From the NCBI RefSeq assembly GCF_040954645.1, contig NC_092805.1:16518741-16582740 (forward strand): DNA of 64,000 nt, read 5' to 3'. The notes under the pieces were generated by a model, which saw only the letters and a list, made by a program, of their open reading frames with translations, did no database searches and was not told where the DNA came from. Shown here one piece after another: positions 33,830 to 45,679 of the stretch; positions within the stretch are counted from its first letter, which is position 1; each line of letters begins with the position of its first letter. Made by a program: the position numbers and the translations under genes. The stretch is from Diabrotica undecimpunctata (taxonomy: Eukaryota; Arthropoda; Insecta; Coleoptera; Chrysomelidae).

Positions 33830-36590
33830 CAGTTCCCTATCAAACTGTATCTAGAAGAGTTGATGAGCTGAATACTCATGTATTTTAAAAAATGGTCGAC
33901 ACAGTTCGCAAAAATCAGCTATTAATTTTTGTTAGATGCATCAGTGAAGATTTTTGTGTAACTAAGGAACTAAAACTGCACCACATGGAAGACGAAACAA
34001 AGGTATAAATATATTTGAAACAGTAGTGACGCTGTGAAAAATATAGGCGGTTTTCAAAAGTGCTCTTGCGTTTGCATCGACGGAGCAAAAGCAATGACGG
34101 GACACATAACGGGATTGGCTGGACTTTTACGGGAAAATAGTGTTAACTGTGTTATGTTTCATTGCATTATCCATCAAGAGGCTCTCTGCGGAAAGATAAT
34201 AAAAATCAACGATACTATGAAAACTGTAGTGCAGATAGTAAACAGCTTAGAGGAGGAAACAGAGCTCAGCGACATCGAAAATTCATCTCTTTCTTGGATG
34301 AAATGAATACTAAATATAAGGACGTCCCCCTACATTCAGAGATACGCTGGTTGAGTGCAGATAAATGCCTTAGAAATTTTTTTTTTCCTTAAGAAAAGAG
34401 ATCTTGCTGTTTTTTGAAACGGAAATTGTTATTAACGCGGACGTATTTATAACAAAGCTTAATAACAAAACATTTCTTCATGAACTGGCATTTCTAACAG
34501 ACATTACCTCTCACTTGAACACATTAAACCTACAACTACAGGGGAAAAATAAGACAGTATCACAGTTGGTTGAAACATTTCTCAACAAACTTGATCTTTT
34601 CGAGAACTGCAATGAAAATAAACGACCTCACACATTTTCCTGTGTGTTTCGAAATAAATCAAGAAGAAACCATGGTCGATTTCTCGAGGTTTGCAAAGTT
34701 CTTACAGAAATGAAAAGAGAATTCGATGAAAGGTTTTCGGAATTTGATGCACTTGTACCCTCTTTATTGACAGATTAGAGGTTACACAAAGAACGGTACT
34801 AGGCTCGGGCTTCAGTCTGGTAGAGGTATCTTGGTCGGGGCTCTTATTACAGCTCAAATATAAAGAATCAGTTAAAGAAGTACTAAGGATACAGAGACGA
34901 GAAGTTAGAAGATAAGAGAAGGGAATTATATGGGCACCGCCCTATTTTTTAGAGGAAAGGAAACATTAAGACACATAGAATAAGATAACAAAAAAGGTAA
35001 GATACAGTTAAGATAATCACGCGAGAATAAAGTAAACCGTGAGGGAAACGGTCTTATGATTGTGCGGTACACACTTAATATTTCGACACATATACACTAG
35101 TTATATGATAAAACAAATATTAATATAAATCAATAAAAATACCTGAAAGAGATACACCTTGCACAAAAATATAAATTCATATCATAGCAAAAATAAAAAG
35201 CAAATATATCGTCAACAAAGTTATATTGAGGTATATTAGAAAAAAAATGCACTATAACAATTTTTATGGCACAGTTAAATGGCACGAGATAAGTGATTAC
35301 ATAATCTATTATCGAATACAACAACAAAATATATTTTTTGAAAAATAATACTGAATAATGTAGTATTTTTAAGAATAAAAAAAAAACAAGGAATATTTTA
35401 ATTGTCAATATTCGTCAAAATAAAATATTATGCCTTGAGAATACGTAAACATTTACTAAATTTTTTGAACGTGATCACCTCAAATCTATTCCTAAAATTT
35501 ATCATAAATATAACCTACATATTAAACAAATGGTTCGTAATTTATACGTATATATGATATCGTAAGTTTATACCCGTGATAGTTCATTCGGTTATACTTA
35601 ACCATAAAGCAAACTCACTGAACTGAATGTGGTAAATCAATTTGTTACTATTTAGATATTGAAGTTGAGCTTTAGTCAATAAAATTTATGGTTACTCACA
35701 ATACCGTAGACAACGGGTGGACACAGGTAATGGCGTTACGTCCTCAATACAGGCACTTGACACTGGGTCCTGGCAACAGGTATTGGACTACAGGTACAGC
35801 AACGAATTACGGTCTTCGATCCGTAATCCCTTGAATTGACATAGGTAGTCGAAAAGAGAAACAACCAGACAGGAACCGAACAGGTAGTAGTAAGTAGTAT
35901 AGATAAATGAAGAGACAAATGAACGTAATGTTGAATGAAGGCGTCGAACACTAAGGTAGACCGGGGATTTCACAATAGGCACTGACTCCTTTGTTACTAG
36001 GAAAGATTTCTATTAAGCAAAGGATAGATAAAAAAGATCAAGGAACATTTGGCGAAATATTTTATTGTTAAAAAAAGCGTAGCGAATCGCTCGTTGCTGT
36101 TGGGTTATTTTTACGGCTTTTAACAAAATATATGGACATAGGCGGCGTGAAATTAATTTTCTAAGGGGAATAATTCAAAGAAATTTTAAACATGCTTTAC
36201 ACTAAAACCCGATCGTGAGCTTTTTAACAATCCAATGGGAGTCAACATCCAGAACCAATCAGCAGAATACCAATTTGAGGTGTGGGAACTACAGTCCGAT
36301 TCGGTTTTTCAAGTGAAGAAAAATGAAGACATTAGTACCTTTTGGAAGTTAGTCTCCAAGGATCGATTTCCTAAACTTCGTAACTTTGCGTTGAAACTAT
36401 ATTCAATGTTTGGTAGTATGTATAGATGTGAAAGTACATTTTCTGCTTTGAAGCATATTAAATCTAAAACACGTAATCGCATGGAAAACGATTCTCTAAA
36501 AGCGTGTATTAGACTCACTACGATTAGCATAGATATAGATGTGCAAAAGTTAGTAGAGGATAAAACCTTTCCTCAAATATCCCATTGATT
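33830..36590 (+). pseudogene. hAT-type transposase relic (GTF2IRD2/ZBED-like), split by an LTR-like insert
   Basis: It reads KNQLLIFVRCISEDFCVTKEL (33910), GGFQKCSCVCIDGAKAMTGH and CVMFHCIIHQEALCGK (34034-34300), and FISFLDEMNTKYKDVPLHSEIRWLSADKCLRNF (34290-34390). DVFITKLNNKTFLHELAFLTDITSHLNTLNLQLQGKN follows (34404-34750). After the insert come LKPDRELFNNP and then LRNFALKLYSMFGSMYRCESTFSALKHIKSKTRNRM (36235-36588), the hAT C-terminal dimerisation block. The order is that of the hAT transposases related to the GTF2IRD2 and ZBED/FAM200 genes. At least two frameshifts and the 1.44-kb insert break it. The N-terminal BED finger was not seen. Confidence 0.82.
34754..36192 (-). mobile_element. 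LTR-like insertion, copy A
   Basis: It interrupts the hAT relic and is homologous over its length to 43401-45077. On the minus strand it starts TGTTTAAAAT, ends with AATAAAGAGGGTACA, and has TG..CA ends with a polyadenylation-like signal just before the end, as in a solo LTR. No protein is encoded. A clean target duplication was not found (ATGCACT versus TGCTTTAC at the two sides). Confidence 0.6.
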
Positions 36591-36599
36591 TTTTATTTT

Positions 36600-37639
36600 A
36601 TGTTAAATTTTAAACATAACATGTAAATTGTAAACCATAATAAAATACTCGTAAATAATATTTCGTTTGTATATTATTTTTTAAAATAAACCTTTTTTGA
36701 ACAAGTCGAGTTCTCTGGCCCTTCCTAATAATTTCAAATTTAATACGGCCCGCAACGTCTAAAAGGTTGGACCACATTGACCTAACCCATTCATATTCAG
36801 CTTTCATTAAACTACTCATTTTTTCTATCTTATCTTTAAAATTACATTAAGTCTACTTAGAAAAAACATAAAACCGAAAAAATAACTTCTAACGACGTGC
36901 AGTTCACCCTCTTCAAATTAAATATTTATAATTTCATGCTCATCGGGAAACAAAATGTGTTTCCCGAAGTTTTTCGCAATTTGAACCGCAATTAAAGGTG
37001 CAAAGTAAACTCGACAACCGTTTTAATATACATAAAAAGTGTGAGCTCTGGCTTCTCAGTAGGTTTGCGGAAATATTTGAATAAGAAAGTCGCTAATTGT
37101 TTTTTAAAATACCAGTTCCTGTAAAGGGCTGTGGACTCGTTATTGCGCTCGATAAATTTTTTTATTTCAGCGTGGAAAGAAAAGAACTCGAAATGAATGC
37201 CCAATTGAGAATTTTCCAGCTTCGTTCCAATAAGTATTGCAATAAGTCTTGGAAATTATATAAGGAAAACATTTACTTCAAGCTTGCATCTCAGAGGGAT
37301 CTTTCATGCTTTCATCAAAATTTTTGTTTTTGTCATGACAAAAGATATTAAAAAAAGCGAAGTAGGCATCTCGATCACGTTAGAGTAAAGCAGAAATCAC
37401 CGAGTTGGTGTGCTAAAATTTTGTTATGATTCACAAATATGCTCAAAGTTTAAATGACAGGTTTTATTTGTGTTGGAAGTGAAATGAACTTAATTTCGAT
37501 ATTTGGTGAATTGTCAAATTTAAAATATTAGGTAGAATTAAATGTTGTATAAATAGAACGTGTTTCATTTCAAAATTCAGGAAAAAACAGTTTGAGACTG
37601 TTTTTTAGCGATGGGAATTATAAAACAGCGATTAACCGT
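36600..37639. other. No gene; a dispersed repeat at about 37060-37250
   Basis: The part around 37060-37250 (GCGGAAATATTTGAATAAG, then AGTTCCTGTAAAGG) has a diverged direct copy at about 42655-42840. Otherwise AT-rich with nothing supported. Confidence 0.45.
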
Positions 37640-37652
37640 ATTAAGATAATAT
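37640..37652. repeat. Target-site duplication, left
   Basis: ATTAAGATAATAT, identical to 39332-39344. It flanks the LINE 37653-39331. Confidence 0.93.
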
Positions 37653-39331
37653 CATCATAAGTGGCTTGACAATCCGTTGTGGATCTTGGCCTGCTCACAA
37701 AGAAGTCGCCACTCCTGTCGATTCCTGGCAACTTCCCTCCATCTTCTAACCCCTAGAATCTGTAGGTCTTCTTCCACATCATCAATCCATCTCATTCGTG
37801 GTCGTCCTCTGCTTCTTGTACCCTCTGGTTTTGAAAATGTTAATCTCTTCGTGTATTCGTGATCTGACATCCTAGCAATGTGTCCAGCCCATCTAAGTCT
37901 CTGCACTTTAACGAATTTCACAATATCTGGATCGGTGTATAACTGATACAGTTCAAAGTTGTATCTTCGACGCCATAGCCTATTTTCATTTACGGCCCCA
38001 AAAATCTTTCTAAGAATTTTTCTCTCAAAAATACCAAGAAGTCTTTTATCATTTTGAGATAAGATCCACGTTTCAGCCCCATATATCAAAACTGGTCTTA
38101 TTAAGGTCCTGTATATATTAAGCTTTAGTGCACGTTTTATATTTTTATTTATTTTTTTTTATTTTTTAAATGTCTCTGGAGGCCGTGAACAGTTCTGTTT
38201 GCTATTGCTATGCGTCTTTTTATTTCGTCGCTTGTCGTGTTTGTTGCGTTTACTAGCGATCCAAGATATGTAAATTCTTTGACTTGCTCAAAGGTATGGT
38301 TGTTAATTTGAATTCTTTGTTGGATATTTCGAGGGTTTTTAGAAACCAACATATATTTGGTTTTTTCCTCGTTTACCACAAGTCCTAATTCACTTGCTGC
38401 GTCCGCAAGCCTTGTAAAACACTGCACCATGTCTCTCATACTTCTGCCCACTATAACTATATCGTCAGCGAATGCGAGAATTTGCGTCGATCTATTAAAA
38501 ATAGTTCCATTTATTCTAATATTTAATTGTCTGATTGCCTTTTCCAAGGCAATATTAAAGAGGAGACACGCCAACGCGTCCCCCTGTCTTAGACCATTAT
38601 TAATGTCAAAGAACGTAGAGTTTTCTCCTTCAATTCTAACGCATGAGCTTACGTTTTGCATTGTTAGTTGGGACAACTTAACTAACTTAGGTGGGATCCC
38701 AAAGTCTATCATTGCATTATATAATGCAGTTCTTTTCACACTGTCATAGGCTGCTTTGAAGTCAATGAAGAGATGGTGTGTTTCTATGTTATATTCTAAT
38801 GACTTTTCTAGAATCTGCCTATGTGCTTGAATTTGATGTGTAGTTGACTTTCCAGCAGTAAATCCGCATTGATATTGACCAACAATATCCTTTGTAAAAT
38901 GTTTAAGTCTTTCAGATAATACATTGCCGAAGATCTTATACGCAGATGCTAACAGAGTAATGCCTCTATAGTTCTTACACTCCAGTTGATCCCCCTTTTT
39001 ATGCAATGGACATATTATTCCCTTCAGCCACTCTTCTGGTACCCATTCATTCTGCCATATAAGTACTATTAGTTTATGGATTGCTGCAAAAAGTTGATCA
39101 CCACCTTTTTTATACATTTCCGAACAGATGTCATCGATTCCTGGGGCTTTATTGTCTTTGAGTTTTAGGATCGCATCTGACACTTCTCTTCTTGTTGGGT
39201 CTTCACTGTGTAGTTGACGTTGTATATTTTGTTCATTTTCTATATTGTACTCTCCTTCAATATCGTTTATATTTAGATGTTCGCTGAAATGTTGTGCCCA
39301 TCTGTTAAGAATAATTAACATGTTTATAATA
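37653..39331 (-). mobile_element. 5'-truncated LINE with nearly full RT (family B), 13-bp TSD
   Basis: On the minus strand a 390-residue open frame (39321-38149) carries DNKAPGIDDICSEMYKKGG, CPLHKKGDQLECKNYRGITL, YQCGFTAGKSTTHQI, LFIDFKAAYDSVKR, GLRQGDALACLLFNIALEKA, ILAFADDIVIVGRS and FTYLGSLVNATN. An A-run near 38150 shifts the frame. The rest (38089-37655) gives MIYGAETWILSQNDKR, LRWAGHIARMSDHEYTKR and RSRGRPRMRWIDDVEEDL, ending in an ATGATG tail. Only the frameshift in the A-run separates this from an intact RT plus tail. The endonuclease is missing. The copy is young, judged by the perfect 13-bp target repeats. Confidence 0.92.
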
Positions 39332-39344
39332 ATTAAGATAATAT
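39332..39344. repeat. Target-site duplication, right
   Basis: ATTAAGATAATAT, a perfect copy of 37640-37652. Confidence 0.93.
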
Positions 39345-39665
39345 GGTCTTGTCAAATCGGGAAAGTTTAAGAAAGTAATGTAAAAATATAAATTTGATGG
39401 ATTTCGTACAAACTGGAAATTCTGTTTGTTTGAAATACTAAAACATCATTGGTTGAAAATAGAGAGGATAGGAGTATTTGCATGTTTGATGGGATTGTGA
39501 AAGGGGAGAAAAAGGCAATCTGTTCCTGTTCGTAAAAGAATAACATCTGAAGAAAAAAGAGATTGAATGCCGGTGAATTTGAACGGTAGAAGAAAATTAA
39601 ATTGTGTGAATTAATTTTTGTTTTCGAAAGTGTTGGAAAAGTTGGTAGCAGTAGCGATTCCATAT

Positions 39666-39696
39666 ACAGATTGAACGAATTTAAAACGGAACATAC
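39666..39696. repeat. 31-bp outer inverted repeat, left
   Basis: A perfect reverse-complement copy lies at 41673-41703. It brackets the fold-back element 39841-41454 at unequal distances. Confidence 0.85.
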
Positions 39697-39840
39697 AATT
39701 TAATATATGTCTGTTTGAACTGCATTTGAAATAGTGGACCAATATAAAACTTGGACAAAAATAAATCCATACCCGGTGATAGACATTGTATAAAATATCG
39801 TTCAACTATCTGTCTCCTTTAAAGGAAAGAGGAGCTTGCC

Positions 39841-41454
39841 TAATAGTCGGAGAGATAGAGCCGAAATTTTGAACTGATCAGTAATATGACATTTCTCTAT
39901 TGGAATATATTCATTGTAACTGGGTTAAGACTTTGCTTTACAGGCGGACGCCCCTCATGGGCGGACGCGAGAGTGGATACATAAGGGGTGGCGGACAGGG
40001 GTGAAATTGCAATTTTTTGGGGAACAATTAACGATAAGTAATATGTCCGCCATTTTCATGGCTCATTATTTAGCCCCTAAAAACTCTAAATCCAAAAGAG
40101 CGGACAGCTGGGTTGATACAGAGAGCCATAAAACGGGGTCAAATGTACCACCTGCCTTTTAGGTCTCGGTAACAATATTATTGAAAGTGAAAGTGACAAA
40201 GATGATGAATGTGATGACATCAATGAGAGTAAGAAAAATGACGAAAATTTAGAAAAACTTTAAAAATTTCGTCATTTTTCTTACTCTCATTGATGTCATC
40301 ACATTCATCATCTTTGTCACTTTCACTTTCAATAATATCACATTCATTATCTGCTTTATTTTCAATCACTACTTCTCGAACTGATTCTGGCATCTGAGGT
40401 ATCTGAACAACCATTATTTATGCAATATAAATTTAAAAACCTTTTTATTGTAATAAAAAATAAGTAAAATTACTATTTGTTATACCAAAAATATTTAATA
40501 GTTATCATTATAAAATTACTTTAATTTACTAAAATATCAAATATCAAACATTTATTCAATTAAAAATTAATTCGTAAAATATTTATATTTAAGAAAAAAA
40601 TGTGATTTGTAAAGTAAATATGACTTTAGTTTGAAAAAAAAAACATTATCATAATATCATTTTAAAACTACAAAATATTCTATAATAGATTCAGACGATG
40701 ACGTAGAGTTTTATCAAATGTTTTAGAAAAGTTTTTCTAAATTTTTTTTTCTTATCGGAAAAATCGTTTAAAAATGTTTGGAAAAAAATCATGGTATAAC
40801 TGATAGAAAATCGAAAGGATTCTACAAATTAGATTTTACCTCAAAAAATTACGAAAAGTTTTATTTACGGAAATTTTTTTGGAAAATTTTGAGGAAAACT
40901 CTACTTGACGCTTCTTAGAATAGTAACAGAAGTGAGCATACAAATTTTCAAATCAATGGGTATAAAAATATCATAATAAAATCAGTTTGAAAATTGTTAC
41001 CGAGACCTAAAATACGCAGGCAAGTGCTACATTTGACCCCGTTTTATGGCTCTCTGTACCAACCCAGCTGTCCGCCCTTTTGGATTTAGAGTTTTAAGGG
41101 GCTAAATATTGAGCCATGAAAATGGCGGACATATTACTTATCGTTAATTTTTCCCCAAAAAATTGCAATTTTACCCCTGTCCGCCATCCCTTATGTATCC
41201 ACTCTCGCGTCCGCCCTTTAGGATTTCGTCTAGTTATACCAAGATCTTACTCTGGGCAAATTTTCAGCCATATTATGGATCGTTCATTTTTCCGAAAAAA
41301 ATGACAACTTCATCCCTGTATAGCCACCCCCTGTACCACGAGGGGCGTCCGCCTGTAAGGCAAAGTTTTAACCCAGTTACAATGAATATATTCCAATAGA
41401 GAAATGTCATATTACTGATCAGTTCAAAATTTCGGCTCTATCTCTTGGACTATA
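39841..41454. mobile_element. Fold-back element with long inverted arms and an inner palindrome
   Basis: The left arm 39841-40176 (336 bp) pairs with the right arm 40993-41454 (462 bp). The left arm lacks about 120 bp present on the right near 41218-41340. Arms include GGCGGACGCGAGAGTGGATAC and GCGGACAGCTGGGTT-type words, richer in GC than the rest. The centre on the minus strand (40414-40220) encodes an acidic start MVVQIPQMPESVREVVIENK...ESESDKDDECDD that resembles the N-terminus of some transposases. No core transposase is present, so this is a non-autonomous element of unknown family. Confidence 0.75.
40175..40338. repeat. Perfect 72-bp palindrome with 20-bp loop
   Basis: Arms 40175-40246 and 40267-40338 are exact reverse complements (I checked every base). 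The loop is 40247-40266. The right arm is part of the acidic reading on the minus strand, so the left arm looks like an inverted copy of it. Confidence 0.95.
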
Positions 41455-41672
41455 AGGAAGCGATAAGTGGTTTGACAGCATAATACCTGCTTGTGTAGTC
41501 TAGTTTTTTCAGTGATTCTAGGCAACCTATTTGGGTGGAGTTTTGACTTGTTCTTGAATGAATTCAGAATCCAGCAGCCCGCTGAAGTATTGGATTTTTA
41601 TAATATAATTATTTGACAACCTTTTGTTGGCCAACCACCTAGAGCGGAGTTGAGCCGAAATACATTGATTTC

Positions 41673-41703
41673 GTATGTTCCGTTTTAAATTCGTTCAATC
41701 TGT
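41673..41703. repeat. 31-bp outer inverted repeat, right
   Basis: Exact reverse complement of 39666-39696. Confidence 0.85.
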
Positions 41704-43400
41704 TATGCTGATTAGTAGCAGTCGAAAGTGAATGTTAACAGTATTTTTTAGTTCCAATTAATTATTTTTGCATCGGCAGAAGCTTAAGTTAGGAGAATTT
41801 AGTCTCCAAAAGGAAATAGGAGTTTTGGATAGGACGTGAGATAGAGATTCATTTTTGGGAGCATATTCCAAGAAGGGAGTTTAGCTAGCGAATTGACAAG
41901 AGAGTATCCTGGTCAATTTTAGAATCGAAAGAAATTGGAAGTTAATCGATTTATTAAAATTTTAAAAGAATATTACAAATATATTAAGTTTTGAAAGGGA
42001 ACAGTAAATAATTAAATTTATAAAGTTGTTTGTTTTTATAACTTATGTAAAGTAGTAGTATATGTCATTTAGTAAAGCAAATTACTTTTTGGCTGCGCAT
42101 TTTTTAATTGTCAAGATAGGGACAAAACGGTATCTATATAGCTTATAAGCTTGTACTTACACATTTTTAATAAATTTGATATTTTTTGTCACGTACTTGT
42201 AAGTAGGCTCACTGAAGGAGAAGATGAAATGAATTGTTGTTTTCATTTCTCATAGTGAATTTGACTGATTCTTCTTTATTGTTGATGTCCATCAGCAATT
42301 TATTCAATGCTTCTAGTCCATAAGACTAAATCCACTATGTTTTGTTTGAAATCCTCCGTGAATATATCTGCGAATAATGGATATAAGGATGAGTCCATAG
42401 CTGATCTGAATGGGCCCATACTATCTACTGAGATATTTGTGATGATGTATTTTCCATTTGGCAATAGAGTTGTACATTTGGTAGTTCTTCCGTGACTGTT
42501 TAATACTTTTTGAAACCACCTTAATGAATATTTAATATTTATAAGAATTAAGATGGCATAATTAGGTTGTTATATTTAGTGTAAAATATGACACAAGAAA
42601 ATAAACAAACAAACTTAAACCTATGTTTATTATGCAAAAGGTAAAAGTTTTGGAGTTTCAGTCAAATTTGTGGAAATATTTTAAAAAGAAAGTCACGTGT
42701 TTTTAAAACAAAAGTTCCTGTAAAGGTGCGGCTTCCTTATTAGCATGCGATTATTTTCCTTTTCACTTCGGCGGGATAAAAAGACAGGAATTCAACATAA
42801 AAGCCTAATGGAGAATTCTCTTTATTGGTCTGAATAAGTTATGCAGAGCAATGAATTAGGAGTAACGAATAAGCAAAAAGTTTACTCGAATTCAGAATCC
42901 TGTTACCTGTATAACCGCTTGTAAAAGTTTCCATCTGATAGATATTTCTTAATATTTTTTCCTGTACTCAATTAATTATACAATTAGTTATATATTAACA
43001 GTCTTACGAATGAACATATATAACTAGTTACTTTGGTGTAAAAAGAGTTCGGATTCATAATACTTAAATAACGATTAGAGTACGATTCCACAACTTAGCT
43101 CCTTCTTTGCTTTTTTAATATTTTGTAGAAAAGAGTAATACAGCACTCGTGTGGTGAGCCTGCTGCGCAGGAATGTGACTATTAAATTATTTCACAATTT
43201 TACCAGACGAACACATCACCATAGTTTAAGTCTTAAGCAACTTTGGCACTTATAGTCGCCTCCACCCATATTTCCGGGGTGCAGTCACTTTGAAGAGAAG
43301 CCACCCTTCTTTTTACATTACTATTTGTTCCTGTCTGTCCAAGAAGCAACTTGCGATCTTTTGAGGGCTGATAGCTCTCGCTACCAAACCCACCTGGTAA
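41704..43400. other. No gene; dispersed repeat at about 42655-42840
   Basis: A direct, diverged copy of 37060-37250 lies at 42655-42840. The end (43300-43400), read on the minus strand after the LTR-like sequence, contains TTGGTAGCGAGAGC. This could be a primer-binding-like site starting with TGG, but that is not certain. Confidence 0.4.
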
Positions 43401-45077
43401 TGTTGTATCCTCTTTATGACCAGAGTGGAGGTTACCCAGGAAACGGCACTAGGCTCGGGTTTCAGTCTGGTAGAGGTATCTTGGTCGCTCTTATTACAGC
43501 TCAAATACAAAGAATTAGTTAGTGGAGTACTGAAGATAATGAGAAGAGAAGTTGGAAGATAAAGAGAAGGGAAGTAATTGGGCACCACCCTATTTTTAAA
43601 GGAACAGGAAAACCTACGACATTTATCAAATAGGATAACGAGAAAGGTAAGGTATGGTTAGGATAATCACGCGAGTATAAAATAAACCGTGAGAGAAAAT
43701 TTATTATAGTTACGGGGTACACACTTGATATTTCGCCACATATACATTGTTACAACGGATAATATTTTCTGAAAAATACTTATGAGTAATTTAGTATCCT
43801 CAAGAATAAGAAAAAGGAAAGGAATATTATTATAGTTGTATCCACGTCAATATTTGATATAACTTGAAATAAAACAAATGAGTGACGTTTACGCCTTGAG
43901 AATACGTGAACATGAAGTTACTGAAATGTTTGATTGTGATCACCTCAAATATGTGTATAATATCTATAATAAATATAAACTACATATAAAACAAATCTGA
44001 TTATACATCGTATGTATAGAGATACCGTAAATTTATGCTATTAATAGTTCGTTCGGTTGGATTCAAAATAAACAAACCACAAATAAAGTAAAGGCACTGA
44101 ACTTAGTCATAACTCAATTCTTAACGATTTAGGTAGCACCGGAGAAAAGATGATCGTTACATAATAAAAATCTCGGCTACTCACAATTGAAGAATCGGTA
44201 TTGTACTTACAGTCTGCGGCAGGTAGTCACAGGTAATAACGTTCTTTCATAAAACGGTCATCGATAAAGGCACTTGACAGGTTGCACCCGCAACAGGTGT
44301 ATTGGTACGTCTCAAGCAGCGTAGATGATTTACGTAAGGTGCCGAATTACCGTGGATTCAATCAGCACATCAATCATCAAATCAATGTAGGTACAGGTAA
44401 TACATCAGGTCAATCCTCACAATAGACTAGACTGGAATAGAATAGACAGAACTGAATAGATGGAGGAAACAGCAAACAGAATTGACTCAGTGTCATCGCA
44501 TTTGAGGACGTCTGTACGACAAGAAAGAAAATTTACTGTAGGAAGCACTGTATGAAGATAGTTGGATAATGGTGAATTGAAATTACACTTACCGCCGTTT
44601 GATGGAGACAACCGCATGCAACAGGAACCATAATGAAAATGAATTCGATTTTCGATATTTAGACCAGCTAAGGATAAAAAAGAGTGGGAGTATTTACCGC
44701 AGCGAAAGCGAAGAGTGCGAAGTGAAAATGGTACTTATTTGACAAGTCCGGTGTGGTTTTATTTTCTATACTTTGCTACTTTCTCCTGACAGAAAAGATT
44801 ATTTCGTAGAAGACTAACATCTCAGCTTTTCTTAGAAAATAAGCTGGGTTGTTCTACAATAGAAACGAACTTCTTTGTTAATACGAAGAGTTTCTATTTA
44901 ACTAACAAAAGATAATAAGAGCAAGGACAACATACTGGGAGCTATTTCGTTGATGCAAATAGGCGTAACAATTAGTTCATCGCTTAAGGGTTATTCTTAA
45001 TGGGTCTAGCAAAGTATATGGACATAGGTAGCGTGAAAGTAATTTTCTAAGGGGAACAATTGAGGAAATTTTAAACA
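43401..45077 (-). mobile_element. LTR-like sequence, copy B
   Basis: Homologous to 34754-36192. Shared words include AACGGCACTAGGCTCGGG near one end, GTACACACTTGATATTTCG in the middle and AATTTTCTAAGGGGAACAA near the other. On the minus strand it starts TGTTTAAAAT and ends near CATAAAGAGGATACAACA. Non-coding. It joins the helicase fragment 45078-45679 at the same point (TAAACATGCTT) where copy A joins the hAT relic. Confidence 0.6.
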
Positions 45078-45679
45078 TGCTTCAATGTGCAGTTATACAC
45101 AACATTAATACATTGCATAAATTGGATATACGAGTACTTGGAATTGAACGAGTTCGTACACATCAAACAAAACAACGCCAAGCACAAGACAATGTCAACT
45201 ATCCTACAGAGTTTTTGAATTCATTGAAATTACCTGGACTTGTACCTAACTGTCTAAAATTAAAAGTAGGAGCAGTTGGCATTATGCTACGTAACATTAA
45301 TCAATCTCGACTGTGCAATATAACGAGACTGACTGTGAGAAAACTAGTGAATAATGTCATTGAGATAACTATAATCAATGGAAAATACAAAAGAGAGGAT
45401 GTCTTGATCCCGCGTATACCGATGATTCCAGCGGACTTACCATTTGATTTTAAATATCTACAATTAAATCTAATAAAAAATCTACTGGCTTTTGCAATTA
45501 CTATAAACAAATTGCAAGGCCAATCGTTAGAATTTTGCGGAATCGACTTAGAGTTTCCATGTTTCGCGCATGGACAGTCATACATTGCGTTTTTGCGCCA
45601 AAAACCATCATCATTGTGTATTTACGCAGATCAAAAAAGACCAAAAAGATTGTTTATCAGAAAGCATTACATTGTTTAA
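45078..45679 (+). pseudogene. PIF1/Helitron helicase C-terminal fragment
   Basis: The open frame reads VNYPTEFLNSLKLPGLVPNC, LKLKVGAVGIMLRNINQSRL, VNNVIEITIINGKYKREDVL and PRIPMIPADLPFDFKYLQ, then FAITINKLQGQSLEFCGIDL, CFAHGQSYIAFLRQKPSSLC and IYADQK. These are the last helicase motifs (INKxQGQSL is motif VI-like) of PIF1-type helicases found in Helitron rolling-circle transposons. The Walker A part and the Rep domain are absent. The start codon lies on the LTR junction by chance. Wording such as AFLRQKPSS in place of the usual xSRVxKPSS shows decay. Confidence 0.82.

Noticed and set aside
34404..35408. An intact host GTF2IRD2-like gene
   Set aside because: Frameshifts, stops and a 1.44-kb insert show a transposase relic rather than a working gene.
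45077..45679. A cellular PIF1 helicase gene
   Set aside because: Only the C-terminal motifs are present, starting exactly at a repeat junction, and the wording is that of Helitron helicases.
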